A stretch of 64,000 bases of DNA, taken from positions 372,001-436,000 of the forward strand of contig CANLQL010000002.1 in NCBI GenBank assembly GCA_947493265.1, written 5' to 3'. Source of the DNA: an uncultured Litoreibacter sp. (GTDB lineage: Bacteria > Pseudomonadota > Alphaproteobacteria > Rhodobacterales > Rhodobacteraceae). A program made the position numbers and the translations under genes. The notes below the pieces were generated by a model, which made no database searches, was not told where the DNA came from, and saw only the letters and a list, made by a program, of their open reading frames with translations. Positions 26,608 to 36,050 of this stretch are shown piece after piece; the first letter of the stretch is position 1, and the number at the start of each line of letters is the position of its first letter.

Positions 26608-26641
26608 TTTTTCCTCAGCACATTTTCCTGAGAGGAATATT
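26608..26641. promoter_or_regulatory. Candidate operator between XRE-cupin gene and tmoX (shared motif)
   Basis: TTTTCCT-GAG-AGGAATATT (26623-26641) has the same CCT-N2/3-AGGAA(T/A)AT(T) form as the sites in front of folD and dmmD, and an extra half-site TTTTTCCTCA lies at 26608-26617. The site is 35-70 bp upstream of the XRE start, so autoregulation is likely. Confidence 0.5.
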
Positions 26642-26747
26642 GCGTGAAAATCTTTCAAAAACTCAAGCAGTTTTCTTAACTTTTCCATCGCTGCATCAAT
26701 TTCAGGCAGGTGGGCCCGTATCGCTGCAACGGCGTCCGACCCTTTAT

Positions 26748-26763
26748 TTTATGCATTCATAAA
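26748..26763. repeat. Perfect palindrome upstream of tmoX
   Basis: TTTATG-CATT-CATAAA is a perfect inverted repeat with a 4-base centre, about 170 bp upstream of the tmoX start. It differs from the XRE-type motif and may bind a second regulator such as the AraC-type protein at 6409-7437. Confidence 0.35.
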
Positions 26764-26795
26764 TTGCCCTGTTAAGAAAAAAACTTGATTGCTAG

Positions 26796-27875
<1,080 letters not shown>

Positions 27876-27900
27876 GCCACGAAAAAATGTGTAAGACAAT

Positions 27901-27931
27901 CGCCCGTCCGAGGTTATGCTTCGGGCGGGTG
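27901..27931 (+). terminator. Intercistronic stem-loop between tmoX and tmoW
   Basis: CCCGTCCGAG pairs with CTTCGGGCGGG (ten pairs including G-U) and is followed by GTTTTAAA. It likely stabilises tmoX mRNA or causes partial termination, so the binding protein is made in excess over the membrane components. Confidence 0.6.
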
Positions 27932-27975
27932 TTTTAAACAGCGGTTCTAAAAAGCACCGACGGGGAGAGTAACCA

Positions 27976-28992
27976 ATGACCACCGACACCGTGATTTCCT
28001 GCAAGAACGTCTGGAAAATCTTTGGCGCGGACCCCGCAGGTTATTTGGCGAATATGCCGGAAGGGCACAGTTTCGATGCCATCCGGGCCGATGGGTATAT
28101 CGCGGGCGTGAAAGATGTGTCCATCGAGGTTTCACGCGGTGAGATGCTGGTGATCATGGGGCTTTCGGGCTCTGGTAAGTCGACATTGGTGCGGTGCTTT
28201 TCCAGATTGCATGACATAACAGGCGGAACCATTGAGGTTGAAGGGCAGGACATCATGTCCTTGTCCGAAAAAGAACTGATTGAACTGCGTCGCAACAAGA
28301 TGGGCATGGTGTTCCAGTCCTTCGGGCTGTTACCGCACCGTACAGTTTTGGACAATGTTGCCTTCCCGCTGGAAATGCGTGGACAGGATAAGCACACGCG
28401 CCGCGCACGGGCTTTGGAAGTGGTCAAACTGGTCGGGCTTGAAGGGCGCGAAGACTATTTTCCGCGGGAACTTTCTGGCGGGCAGCAACAGCGCGTTGGC
28501 ATTGCTCGCTCACTGGCGATTGAGCCCGATATCTGGTTTCTGGACGAGCCGTTTTCAGCGCTCGACCCGCTGATCCGCCGTGAAATGCAGGACGAGTTTC
28601 TGCGTCTTCAGGACATGTTGGGCAAAACCATCGTCTTCATCACACACGATTTTGACGAGGCGCTGCGTCTGGCCGACCGGATCGCAATCATGAAGGACGG
28701 TGCGGTGGAACAATGCGACACCCCCGATCAGATCGTGCTGAACCCGGCGACGGAATATGTCCGCAAATTTACCGAAGACATCGATAAGGCGCGCGTCGTT
28801 CATGCCTCCGTGTTGGCCAACAAGGACGTTACCGGGACAGGAGACCCGGTTGACGGCAAGGCATCTGTGCAGGACTTGGCGCGGTTGCTTGTTCAAGACA
28901 CGCGCGAGATCATTCCGGTTGAAGCAAACGGAAAACTTATCGGGGCAATGAAGCGCAACGACGCGCTTGAAGTGTTGTTGGGGACCAGCTGA
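27976..28992 (+). CDS. tmoW: TMAO ABC transporter, ATP-binding protein
   Basis: 338 residues. ProV/OpuAA-type ATPase with Walker A (LSGSGKST, near residue 63), signature LSGGQQQRVG, Walker B FLDEPFSALD and a His-loop ITHDFDEALRLADR. The C-terminal 70 residues resemble a reduced regulatory (CBS-like) extension. Its last base overlaps the start of tmoV. It powers TMAO import. Confidence 0.92.
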   Translation: MTTDTVISCKNVWKIFGADPAGYLANMPEGHSFDAIRADGYIAGVKDVSIEVSRGEMLVIMGLSGSGKSTLVRCFSRLHDITGGTIEVEGQDIMSLSEKELIELRRNKMGMVFQSFGLLPHRTVLDNVAFPLEMRGQDKHTRRARALEVVKLVGLEGREDYFPRELSGGQQQRVGIARSLAIEPDIWFLDEPFSALDPLIRREMQDEFLRLQDMLGKTIVFITHDFDEALRLADRIAIMKDGAVEQCDTPDQIVLNPATEYVRKFTEDIDKARVVHASVLANKDVTGTGDPVDGKASVQDLARLLVQDTREIIPVEANGKLIGAMKRNDALEVLLGTS

Positions 28993-30980
28993 TGGCCGAT
29001 ATAACAACTCAGATGAACACGACGAAACAGATGCAGGCGGGGTTTTCCCGGTCGCAGGTGTCCTTGGCGTTCGTGGCAATCGCGGTTGTTTTGACCATCG
29101 CACAGTATGCGGGGCTTCTGCCCGCCGCCTTGTTCCGTTTGCCCGAAAGCATGATACCGCCTTTTGCAATTTGGCTGGATGCAATCTTCACCTTCGTGAA
29201 GGATGATCTGGGTTTGCTGGCTGTTACGCGGTGGCTGACCGGCGGTTTGCAATGGCTCCTTGATGTGACGGCGAACCTGTTATTCGGCAAACGCCGATGG
29301 CCAAATATTGGCCCCATCCCATGGACCTCAATCGCAGCTGTTGCTGGCGTGATCGGCTACTATTTGGGGGGGTGGCGAATGGCGCTGCTTGGGGCGGGCG
29401 TCTTTACCTGGACCGCGTTGATTGGTCAGTGGAAAATCGCGATGGAAACGATGTCAGTGCTGGTCGTTGCAGCACCGTTGGCCTTTGTGATCGGTCTGAC
29501 GCTGGGCATCCTTGCATGGAAAAAGCCTTGGCTGGACCGGGCGTTGAAGCCGATCTTGTCGGTTCTCCAGACATTGCCGTTCTTTACCTACCTTCTGCCT
29601 GCAGTGATCTTCTTCAAGGTTGGGCCAACTGCCGGGGCCGTTGCGACAACGATCTATGCGATCCCACCAATGATCCTGATGACGACACTGGGGCTTCAAA
29701 AAGTCTCTCCAGAGGTGGTCGAGGCGGGCAATATGAGCGGCTGCACCAAGTGGCAATTGCTGCGCCACGTCTACATTCCCTCCGCCCGGACAGAGATCCT
29801 TGTCGGTGTGAACCAGGTGATCATGCTTTGTCTGGCGATGGTTGTTTTGACCGCCTTTATCGGCATGCCGGGCCTCGGGGCGAAGCTTCTGGCGATGATG
29901 GGCAGCTTCAAACTGGGCAGGTCTTTTGAGATCGGCGTGACGATTGTGTTGCTTGCGGTGATGCTTGACCGCATGTCGAAAGCCTGGGTCGTCAAGCAGC
30001 CTGAGCATTTTGAAAAAGGCACACCTTGGTGGAAGAAGCACGCGATGCTGCTGCTGGGTATTGTTCTTTTCGTGCTGTTCATTCTCGTCTCCAAGGTCAT
30101 ACCGGAGGCGCAGACGCTTGGCCGGACGCAAAACTTCAGCCAGGGCAAAGAGATCGACAACCTGATCAAGGGCTTTCTCAACATTGATATTGTGAAATCG
30201 ACGACCGGGTTCTTACGGGCGTTTTTGAATGTACAAATCCTGATCCCGTTCCGAAACTTCCTTTTGTCCATCCCAACGCCTGCATTTATCTTGCTGATCA
30301 CAGCGTTCTCGCTTTGGTTGGGTGGGCAGCGTCAGGCGGTGCTTGCGGCTGTGTTCTTCTCGCTCGTGGCGCTGTCGGGGTGGTGGGACCGCTCGGTCAT
30401 CACGCTTTATTCTGTCATCTCTGCTGTCGCGCTTGCGTCGCTGATCGGTCTGCCTATTGCAATCGCAGCTGCCCGCAGTCCGAAATGGTCGGAACGCGTG
30501 CTATTGATCTGTGACACCGCGCAGACGTTCCCAAGCTTCGTCTACCTGATCCCGGCGATCATGCTGTTTGGGATCACGGATATCGCGGTGATCTTCTCAA
30601 TCCTGATTTTCGCGATGGTTCCGCTGGTCCGGTACACCATCGAAGGCCTGCGCGGCGTTCCGTCCGAGATGACGGAAGCCGCGGATATGGCGGGTGCGAC
30701 CCGGCTGCAAAAACTGCGAAGCGTTCAGTTACCGTTGGCGCTGCCGGTCATGGCAATCGGGTTCAACCAGGCCATCATGTTCGCCTTCTTCATGGTGATC
30801 ATTGCGGCCTTCATCGGAACCCAGGACCTTGGTCAGGAACTTCAACGCACCTTGGCGGGAACAGATATGGGCAAAAACTTCGTGCTTGGCCTTTGCGTTT
30901 CCCTGATGGCGTTGACCTTCGACATGACCTTGTTGAAATGGGCGAATGATCGAAAGAAAGCCTTGGGTCTGGAAAGCTAA
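28992..30980 (+). CDS. tmoV: TMAO ABC transporter, permease with two fused transmembrane domains
   Basis: 662 residues, about twice a usual ProW permease. Two MetI-type domains are present, each with a coupling segment: EAGNMSGCTKWQLLRHVYIPSA in the first half and EAADMAGATRLQKLRSVQLPLA in the second. About twelve or more transmembrane helices are expected. The fusion replaces the usual homodimer. It begins at the last base of tmoW and ends the tmoXWV operon, convergent with the GNAT gene. Confidence 0.92.
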   Translation: MADITTQMNTTKQMQAGFSRSQVSLAFVAIAVVLTIAQYAGLLPAALFRLPESMIPPFAIWLDAIFTFVKDDLGLLAVTRWLTGGLQWLLDVTANLLFGKRRWPNIGPIPWTSIAAVAGVIGYYLGGWRMALLGAGVFTWTALIGQWKIAMETMSVLVVAAPLAFVIGLTLGILAWKKPWLDRALKPILSVLQTLPFFTYLLPAVIFFKVGPTAGAVATTIYAIPPMILMTTLGLQKVSPEVVEAGNMSGCTKWQLLRHVYIPSARTEILVGVNQVIMLCLAMVVLTAFIGMPGLGAKLLAMMGSFKLGRSFEIGVTIVLLAVMLDRMSKAWVVKQPEHFEKGTPWWKKHAMLLLGIVLFVLFILVSKVIPEAQTLGRTQNFSQGKEIDNLIKGFLNIDIVKSTTGFLRAFLNVQILIPFRNFLLSIPTPAFILLITAFSLWLGGQRQAVLAAVFFSLVALSGWWDRSVITLYSVISAVALASLIGLPIAIAAARSPKWSERVLLICDTAQTFPSFVYLIPAIMLFGITDIAVIFSILIFAMVPLVRYTIEGLRGVPSEMTEAADMAGATRLQKLRSVQLPLALPVMAIGFNQAIMFAFFMVIIAAFIGTQDLGQELQRTLAGTDMGKNFVLGLCVSLMALTFDMTLLKWANDRKKALGLES

Positions 30981-31009
30981 AGCCGTTTTCTTTCGCCGTT
31001 GGCCGCACC

Positions 31010-31603
31010 TTAGATTTGCTTGATCAGCAACAAGACATCGCCCGTGTAATAGGGCTGGCAAGGATGCTCGCGCACCGGGGCTTTGTTATGCAATTCGTAG
31101 CCTAGACGTTGGTACAAGCGCACCGCGCCGTCGTTCTGACCATAGACCTGAATGCTGACCGCTTTATAGCCGTTCTGCTTGGCAAGCTGTTCTGCCCCGG
31201 TCAGAAGTTGCGTTCCTGTGCCTGACCCGCGGTGTCCGGGAAAGACCGCCAAAGCATTGATGTACCATGTCTCGACGGACTGTTTTTCCAGCTCGACAAA
31301 GGGAGCGATCGGGGCGGGCAAATCATCTGGATCGTCTTCTGGCGCGGCATCAATGCCGTAGCTCAGGACCATTCCAAGGGGATTTCCATCCCGTTCAGCA
31401 ATCACGGCGTTTGAGTAGGAAAACCCGCCCTCAGGACGTTTGGCGCGTTCTGTGCCGATCTCCAGCGGGGACTGACCTGCGCTGCATTGCTTTGTCCAAA
31501 GCCAGTTCGGGATACCTTCGCCCGCGATATCGATCAACTTGGCCAGGGTGGCCGCATCTTCCGAGGTCGCAGGGCGGGTTTGTATATCTGTATGTTTCTG
31601 CAT
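31010..31603 (-). CDS. GNAT-family N-acetyltransferase
   Basis: 197 residues from ATG 31603; a longer start at 31642 adds 13 residues and is less likely. GNAT features are clear: TRPATSEDAATLAKL at the start, the acetyl-CoA loop LAVFPGHRGSGTGTQLL and the late SIQVYGQNDGAVRLYQRLGYEL motif. The substrate is unknown. It lies downstream of the methyltransferase gene on the same strand, with a hairpin between. Confidence 0.85.
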   Translation of the reverse strand: MQKHTDIQTRPATSEDAATLAKLIDIAGEGIPNWLWTKQCSAGQSPLEIGTERAKRPEGGFSYSNAVIAERDGNPLGMVLSYGIDAAPEDDPDDLPAPIAPFVELEKQSVETWYINALAVFPGHRGSGTGTQLLTGAEQLAKQNGYKAVSIQVYGQNDGAVRLYQRLGYELHNKAPVREHPCQPYYTGDVLLLIKQI

Positions 31604-31635
31604 GTCGTCTATTCTAAGCGTTTTGGGGGAAGGAG

Positions 31636-31666
31636 GAACCAACCGGACGGAACGCCCGGTTGGTTC
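31636..31666. terminator. Perfect hairpin between the methyltransferase and GNAT genes
   Basis: GAACCAACCGG (31636-31646) and CCGGTTGGTTC (31656-31666) form an 11-bp perfect stem with a 9-base loop, ending 3 bp from the methyltransferase stop. No U-run follows on the minus strand, so it may be an mRNA-end stabiliser rather than a classic terminator. Confidence 0.55.
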
Positions 31667-31669
31667 TGG

Positions 31670-32617
31670 TCAGGCAGCGGATTGCGCGTGGTGGTGGCCC
31701 GCAATGCAGGCAACGTGGCGGTGGTCCGTGCCGCAGCACCCGCCAAGAACGCGGATGTTGGGCAGATAGCTCAACAGATCAGCGCTTAGCTGGCCAAGCT
31801 CTACAGGGTTGCCTGCGTCCAGTTCTTCGGCTTCGTCCAGTTCAGCATGGCTCATCCGTGAGGCGTTGGCGCGTACCCCACCGATACGTTTCGTCCAGGC
31901 CGCATCAGCGTCCAGAATATCGCGGAAATGATCCGGGTGGGCGCAGTTGATCATGTAGTAAATCGGACCGCCGACGGTCGCAGCGTCCACTTCTGCAATG
32001 GCATCCCCGAGCGATTGGCCGGATGGCAGATGGCCATCCGTCTCCAAAGTGAACGCGATCACGACCGGGACATCAACTTCCTGGGCGGCTTGAACGATGC
32101 CGATGGCCTCGCCGGAATGGGTGAGGGTCATCGCGCTGATCATATCTACGCCCGCCCGGCCCAAGGCATGAATTTGCGGTGCGTGGATCAGCAACGCATC
32201 TTGCGGTGCCAAGGCCACATCCGGCGCATAGGCGTCCCCAGCCGGGCCGACCAAACCGTTGACGATGATCGGAAGCGTTTTGTCAGCATGTTGGTCGCGG
32301 ATCGCTGAGACGAAGGCAACAGCGCGCGCGTTGGTGTCCATGACCTCCATCACGGTTTGGCCCAGAGGACCCGCCCAGGCAGTTCCGGCCCGCCATGTTG
32401 GCGCATCGATAATAAACCCGCGGCCCGTTTGCCGTGCGATATCGATATACTTTTCATAATACGCGGTCAGATCGCGACGCCCCGGTTCACAATCCAGCAA
32501 TACTGCAGCCGAAAAGCAGGGCAGGTCATAGCCTTTGTCAAAGATCATGTAGGTTTCGAGCCCTCCATCCGAGAGGAAAAAACGCTTGGTGTTCAGCAGG
32601 TCTAAAATTTTCATCAT
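31670..32617 (-). CDS. Homocysteine S-methyltransferase family protein, betaine-homocysteine methyltransferase-like
   Basis: 315 residues from ATG 32617, with AAAGGATAAC upstream. It has the N-terminal DGGLETYMIF stretch and the Zn-binding cysteines of the family (Cys in INCAHPDH; the Cys pair in LGGCCGTDHRHV). Such enzymes move a methyl group from betaine, S-methylmethionine or dimethylsulfoniopropionate-type donors to homocysteine, giving methionine. In this amine island, glycine betaine is a reasonable donor. It is divergent from a TetR regulator. Confidence 0.85.
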   Translation of the reverse strand: MMKILDLLNTKRFFLSDGGLETYMIFDKGYDLPCFSAAVLLDCEPGRRDLTAYYEKYIDIARQTGRGFIIDAPTWRAGTAWAGPLGQTVMEVMDTNARAVAFVSAIRDQHADKTLPIIVNGLVGPAGDAYAPDVALAPQDALLIHAPQIHALGRAGVDMISAMTLTHSGEAIGIVQAAQEVDVPVVIAFTLETDGHLPSGQSLGDAIAEVDAATVGGPIYYMINCAHPDHFRDILDADAAWTKRIGGVRANASRMSHAELDEAEELDAGNPVELGQLSADLLSYLPNIRVLGGCCGTDHRHVACIAGHHHAQSAA

Positions 32618-32804
32618 CGTTATCCTTTTGAAAATTGATGGGGAGGACCTATCCCATCCTTGCTGCCGGCTGATAGTTGCCGCGTGGTACGGTTGTGTAA
32701 TTTCGGGTTTCTTCATATTTTTGGCGATGTGGGGCCTGCATTGACGAAAGGTTCACCACAGAAACGATGTCAACTGGACTCGCAGTACAGTCAGGACAGG
32801 ACCA

Positions 32805-33416
32805 ATGGACAAGAAAGTTGATACACGCAGTCGAATCCTCGATATCGCCGAGGCGGCCGTGTTGGAAAAGGGGTTCGAAGCCACCTCCATCGAAGAGATC
32901 GTCGCGGGCGCAGAGATTTCGCGCGGTGGGTTCTTCTATCATTTCAAAGACAAAAACGCGTTGGCCCGCGCGATGTTGGAACGCTACATCGAAGTGGAAA
33001 ACGCGCTTTATGACGATTTGTTTGCGCGCGCGCGGGAACTCAATGATGATCCGCTTCACTGCATGTTAATCGGGCTGAAGCTTCTGGCCGAATTGCTTGA
33101 GGAAATGCCCGCCGGACATCCGGGTTGTGTGATTGCTTCGACCGCCTATCAAGATCGGCTGTTTGATCAGGGGGTTCGTGACTTGAACCGCCAAGCCATC
33201 CTTGGTTGGCGCAAGAGGTTCCGCGGCATGTTTGAAGACATCGCAGACGTGTACGAGCCAAGAGAACCCGTCAACATGGATGCGCTGGGCGATATGGTGT
33301 CCGGCGTCGTCGAAGGGGGCTTGGTTTTGCAACGCGCCTTGGGGGAGCATAACAACGCGTCCGAGCAGATCATGCTGTTCCGAACCTATTTGAAGCTTTT
33401 GTTTTCCCCGAGATAG
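32805..33416 (+). CDS. TetR/AcrR-family transcriptional regulator
   Basis: 203 residues. The N-terminal helix-turn-helix is typical (RSRILDIAEAAVLEKGFEATSIEEIVAGAEISRGGFFYHFKDKNALA region, residues 8-55), followed by a helical ligand domain. It is divergent from the methyltransferase gene with 187 bp between them, so it probably controls that gene and itself. Its 3' end converges on the alcohol dehydrogenase gene. Confidence 0.88.
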   Translation: MDKKVDTRSRILDIAEAAVLEKGFEATSIEEIVAGAEISRGGFFYHFKDKNALARAMLERYIEVENALYDDLFARARELNDDPLHCMLIGLKLLAELLEEMPAGHPGCVIASTAYQDRLFDQGVRDLNRQAILGWRKRFRGMFEDIADVYEPREPVNMDALGDMVSGVVEGGLVLQRALGEHNNASEQIMLFRTYLKLLFSPR

Positions 33417-33454
33417 CCGCCAAGCTGCCATACGGGGCTTCGGTGCTAACTGGG

Positions 33455-34600
33455 TCAGAGGATCTTTTGCAAAAGGTTTTTTGTGTTTTCTGCAGTCATC
33501 TCGATCGGGTTGCCGCCCGTGCTCGGGTCTTTCAGTGCGCCCGCAACAATTCGGTCAACATCTGGCGCGTCTATCCCAAGGCCTGACAGCGTTTTGGGGA
33601 TCGCCATTGACCCGTTCAGCTGATCCACAAAGTCGCAAAACCCGTCAAAACCGCCATCGATTTCAAGATAGTGGCTCGCAAGCGCTATCTTTTCTGAAAT
33701 TGCGGGCCGGTTGAATTGCAAGACAGCTGGCATGCAAACCGCGTTGGTTGTGCCGTGATGGGTAAGGTGGATCGCGCCTATCGGGTGGGACAAGGCATGA
33801 ATTGCACCCAACCCTTTTTGAAACGCCGTGGCCCCGATCATCGCCGCTGACATCATTTGCGCGCGCGCTTCCATGTTTGAACCATCCGCATACGCAACCG
33901 GCAGATAGTCTTTCACCAGACGCATACCCTCCAGCGCCATGCCGTGAGACATTGGATGATAATGCGGGGAGCAATACGCCTCCACGCAATGGGCGAATGC
34001 ATCCAGACCCGTGCCCGCTGTGATAAACTTGGGCATGCCGACGGTCAGTTCGGGGTCACAAATGACGACGCTTGGCAGCATCTTGGGATGGAAGATGATC
34101 TTTTTTTCCTGCGTGACGGAATTGCTGATCACTGCAGCGCGGCCAACCTCTGAACCGGTACCAGCCGTTGTGGGAACGGCCACGATTGGCGCGATTGCAT
34201 CCGGGTCGGCCCGGGTCCACCAATCGCCGATATCCTCAAAGTCCCAAAGCGGGCGGGTTTGCCCCGCCATAAACGCAACGGTCTTGCCCAGATCGAGGCC
34301 GGAGCCACCACCAAAAGCCACAACCCCGTCATGACCGCCATCGCGATAAAATTTGAGCCCCTCTGCGACGTTCTTTTCATTCGGGTTCGGATCGACATCC
34401 GCAAAAAGCGCGGAACCCAACCCGGCATCTTCCATCAGCGCCAGCGTTCTGGTTGTGATCTCCATCTGGGCCAAGCCGCGGTCGGTGATCAGCAGCGGTC
34501 GCTTCATGCCCGCGGCATTGCAGCCTTCCGCAAGCTCTTGGATCCGCCCCTCACCAAAGCGGATTGCGGTCGGGTAGGACCAATTTGCTGTCAGTGTCAT
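33455..34600 (-). CDS. Iron-containing alcohol dehydrogenase
   Basis: 381 residues. Family III alcohol dehydrogenase: NAD-binding GGGSGLDLGKT, TAGTGSEV and the metal ligands in LDAFAHCVEAY, SHPIGAIHLTHHGTTNAV. It follows the glutamine-synthetase-like gene by 2 bp and is the last gene of a nine-gene operon. A GS-like ligase with an aldehyde/alcohol dehydrogenase suggests oxidation of an amino alcohol or a polyol moiety. Substrate not determined. Confidence 0.9.
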   Translation of the reverse strand: MTLTANWSYPTAIRFGEGRIQELAEGCNAAGMKRPLLITDRGLAQMEITTRTLALMEDAGLGSALFADVDPNPNEKNVAEGLKFYRDGGHDGVVAFGGGSGLDLGKTVAFMAGQTRPLWDFEDIGDWWTRADPDAIAPIVAVPTTAGTGSEVGRAAVISNSVTQEKKIIFHPKMLPSVVICDPELTVGMPKFITAGTGLDAFAHCVEAYCSPHYHPMSHGMALEGMRLVKDYLPVAYADGSNMEARAQMMSAAMIGATAFQKGLGAIHALSHPIGAIHLTHHGTTNAVCMPAVLQFNRPAISEKIALASHYLEIDGGFDGFCDFVDQLNGSMAIPKTLSGLGIDAPDVDRIVAGALKDPSTGGNPIEMTAENTKNLLQKIL

Positions 34601-34602
34601 CG

Positions 34603-35967
34603 CTAAGCCCTTTCAAATCCGCGCGCGATTTCCCAATCGGTCACGGCACGGTCAAATTCTTCCTGTTCCCATTCGGAGGCGCGTACGTAGTGATCGACCA
34701 CCTCATCGCCCATTGCTGCGCGCAACATTTTTGAGCTGCGCAGCGTGACCGTTGCATCCCGCAGAGTACGGGGAATATCTGCGGCCTTTTCGTTTTCATA
34801 CACATCGCCGGAGGTGTCTGGGGCCAATTCCAACTTGTCTTCTATTCCCTTGATCCCGGCGGCCAGCATTGCGGCCTGCGCAAGATAAGGGTTCAGATCG
34901 GATCCGCCGATGCGGCACTCCACCCGCACACCATTGGTGCCATCCCCGCATAACCTGAACCCGGCGGTTCTGTTGTCGACCGACCAGACAGTTTTTGTTG
35001 GGGCGAAGGTTCCTTTGGAAAACCGCTTGTAGCTGTTCACGTAGGGGGCAAGGAAATAAGTGTAGTCGGGGGCGTATGCGATCAGACCGGCCATGTAGTG
35101 GCGCATGATCTCTGACATGCCGAGCGGGTCATTTGCGTCAAAAAACGCGGGCTTGTCGCCTGTCCACAAGGACTGGTGCACATGGGCGGCGCTGCCAACT
35201 CTGTCAGGATGCCATTTGGGTAGGAAGCTTGCAGCACGGCCGGCCGCCCACGAGATTTCCTTGATCGCATGTTTGGCGATGGTGTGGTGGTCGGCGCAAT
35301 CCAAGGCCTCAGAATACCGAATGTTCAGTTCTTCCTGACCGGCTTCTGCTTCCCCTTTGGTGTTTTCAACCGGGATGCCTGCCGCGAAAAGGTGGTTGCG
35401 CACGGGGCGCATCACAGCCTCTTCCTTGGTGGTCTGGAAGATGTGATAATCCTCATTGTAGCCACTGATCGGCGTCAGATCGCGAAAGCCTGATTTGCGG
35501 ATCTCATCGAAGCTTTTTTCAAACAGGAAGAATTCCAACTCAGTGGCCATCATCGCCGTAAATCCCAATTCCTTCAGTTTGGCGATTTGGCGTTTCAGAA
35601 CGGCACGCGGAGCATGAGGAACCTCTTCATGGGTGTGATGGTCAAGGATATCGCACAGGACCATCGCCGTGCCCTCGAGCCAGGGAACCGGTCGGATCGT
35701 TGTAAGATCAGGCTTCATGACATAGTCGCCATACCCTTTTTCCCAACTTGATGCGGCGTAACCATCCGGTGTTGCCATCTCCAGATCGGTGGCCAGCAGG
35801 TAGTTGCAGCAATGGGTTTCCCGATAAGAAGTCTCGACGAAGTTGTCCGCGTGGAACCGCTTGCCCATCAACCTGCCTTGCATGTCGACAAAACAGGCCA
35901 GCACGGTATCGATTGCGCCGCTTGCAACCTGCGATTTCAGGGCGTCAAAACTTAAAGTGCCGGACAT
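34603..35967 (-). CDS. Glutamine synthetase-like gamma-glutamyl-amine ligase
   Basis: 454 residues. The GS catalytic core is present (ATELEFFLFEKSFDE; GQEELNIRYSEAL; GSAAHVHQSLW; NSYKRFSKGTFAPT; VECRIGGSDLNPYLAQAAML). It differs from both GlnA and the GmaS at 15054-16388 and resembles the PuuA-like group that attaches glutamate to amines. It sits between an MFS transporter and an iron-dependent alcohol dehydrogenase, which hints at catabolism of an amino alcohol such as ethanolamine; this is inference. Confidence 0.82.
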   Translation of the reverse strand: MSGTLSFDALKSQVASGAIDTVLACFVDMQGRLMGKRFHADNFVETSYRETHCCNYLLATDLEMATPDGYAASSWEKGYGDYVMKPDLTTIRPVPWLEGTAMVLCDILDHHTHEEVPHAPRAVLKRQIAKLKELGFTAMMATELEFFLFEKSFDEIRKSGFRDLTPISGYNEDYHIFQTTKEEAVMRPVRNHLFAAGIPVENTKGEAEAGQEELNIRYSEALDCADHHTIAKHAIKEISWAAGRAASFLPKWHPDRVGSAAHVHQSLWTGDKPAFFDANDPLGMSEIMRHYMAGLIAYAPDYTYFLAPYVNSYKRFSKGTFAPTKTVWSVDNRTAGFRLCGDGTNGVRVECRIGGSDLNPYLAQAAMLAAGIKGIEDKLELAPDTSGDVYENEKAADIPRTLRDATVTLRSSKMLRAAMGDEVVDHYVRASEWEQEEFDRAVTDWEIARGFERA

Positions 35968-36050
35968 GATGAACCTACCTGTTTGGTGTCTTTTGAAATG
36001 CGGTGGCGGTGTCGAAAATCAGCTTAACCTGCGCGGCTGGGCTGTCCAGC

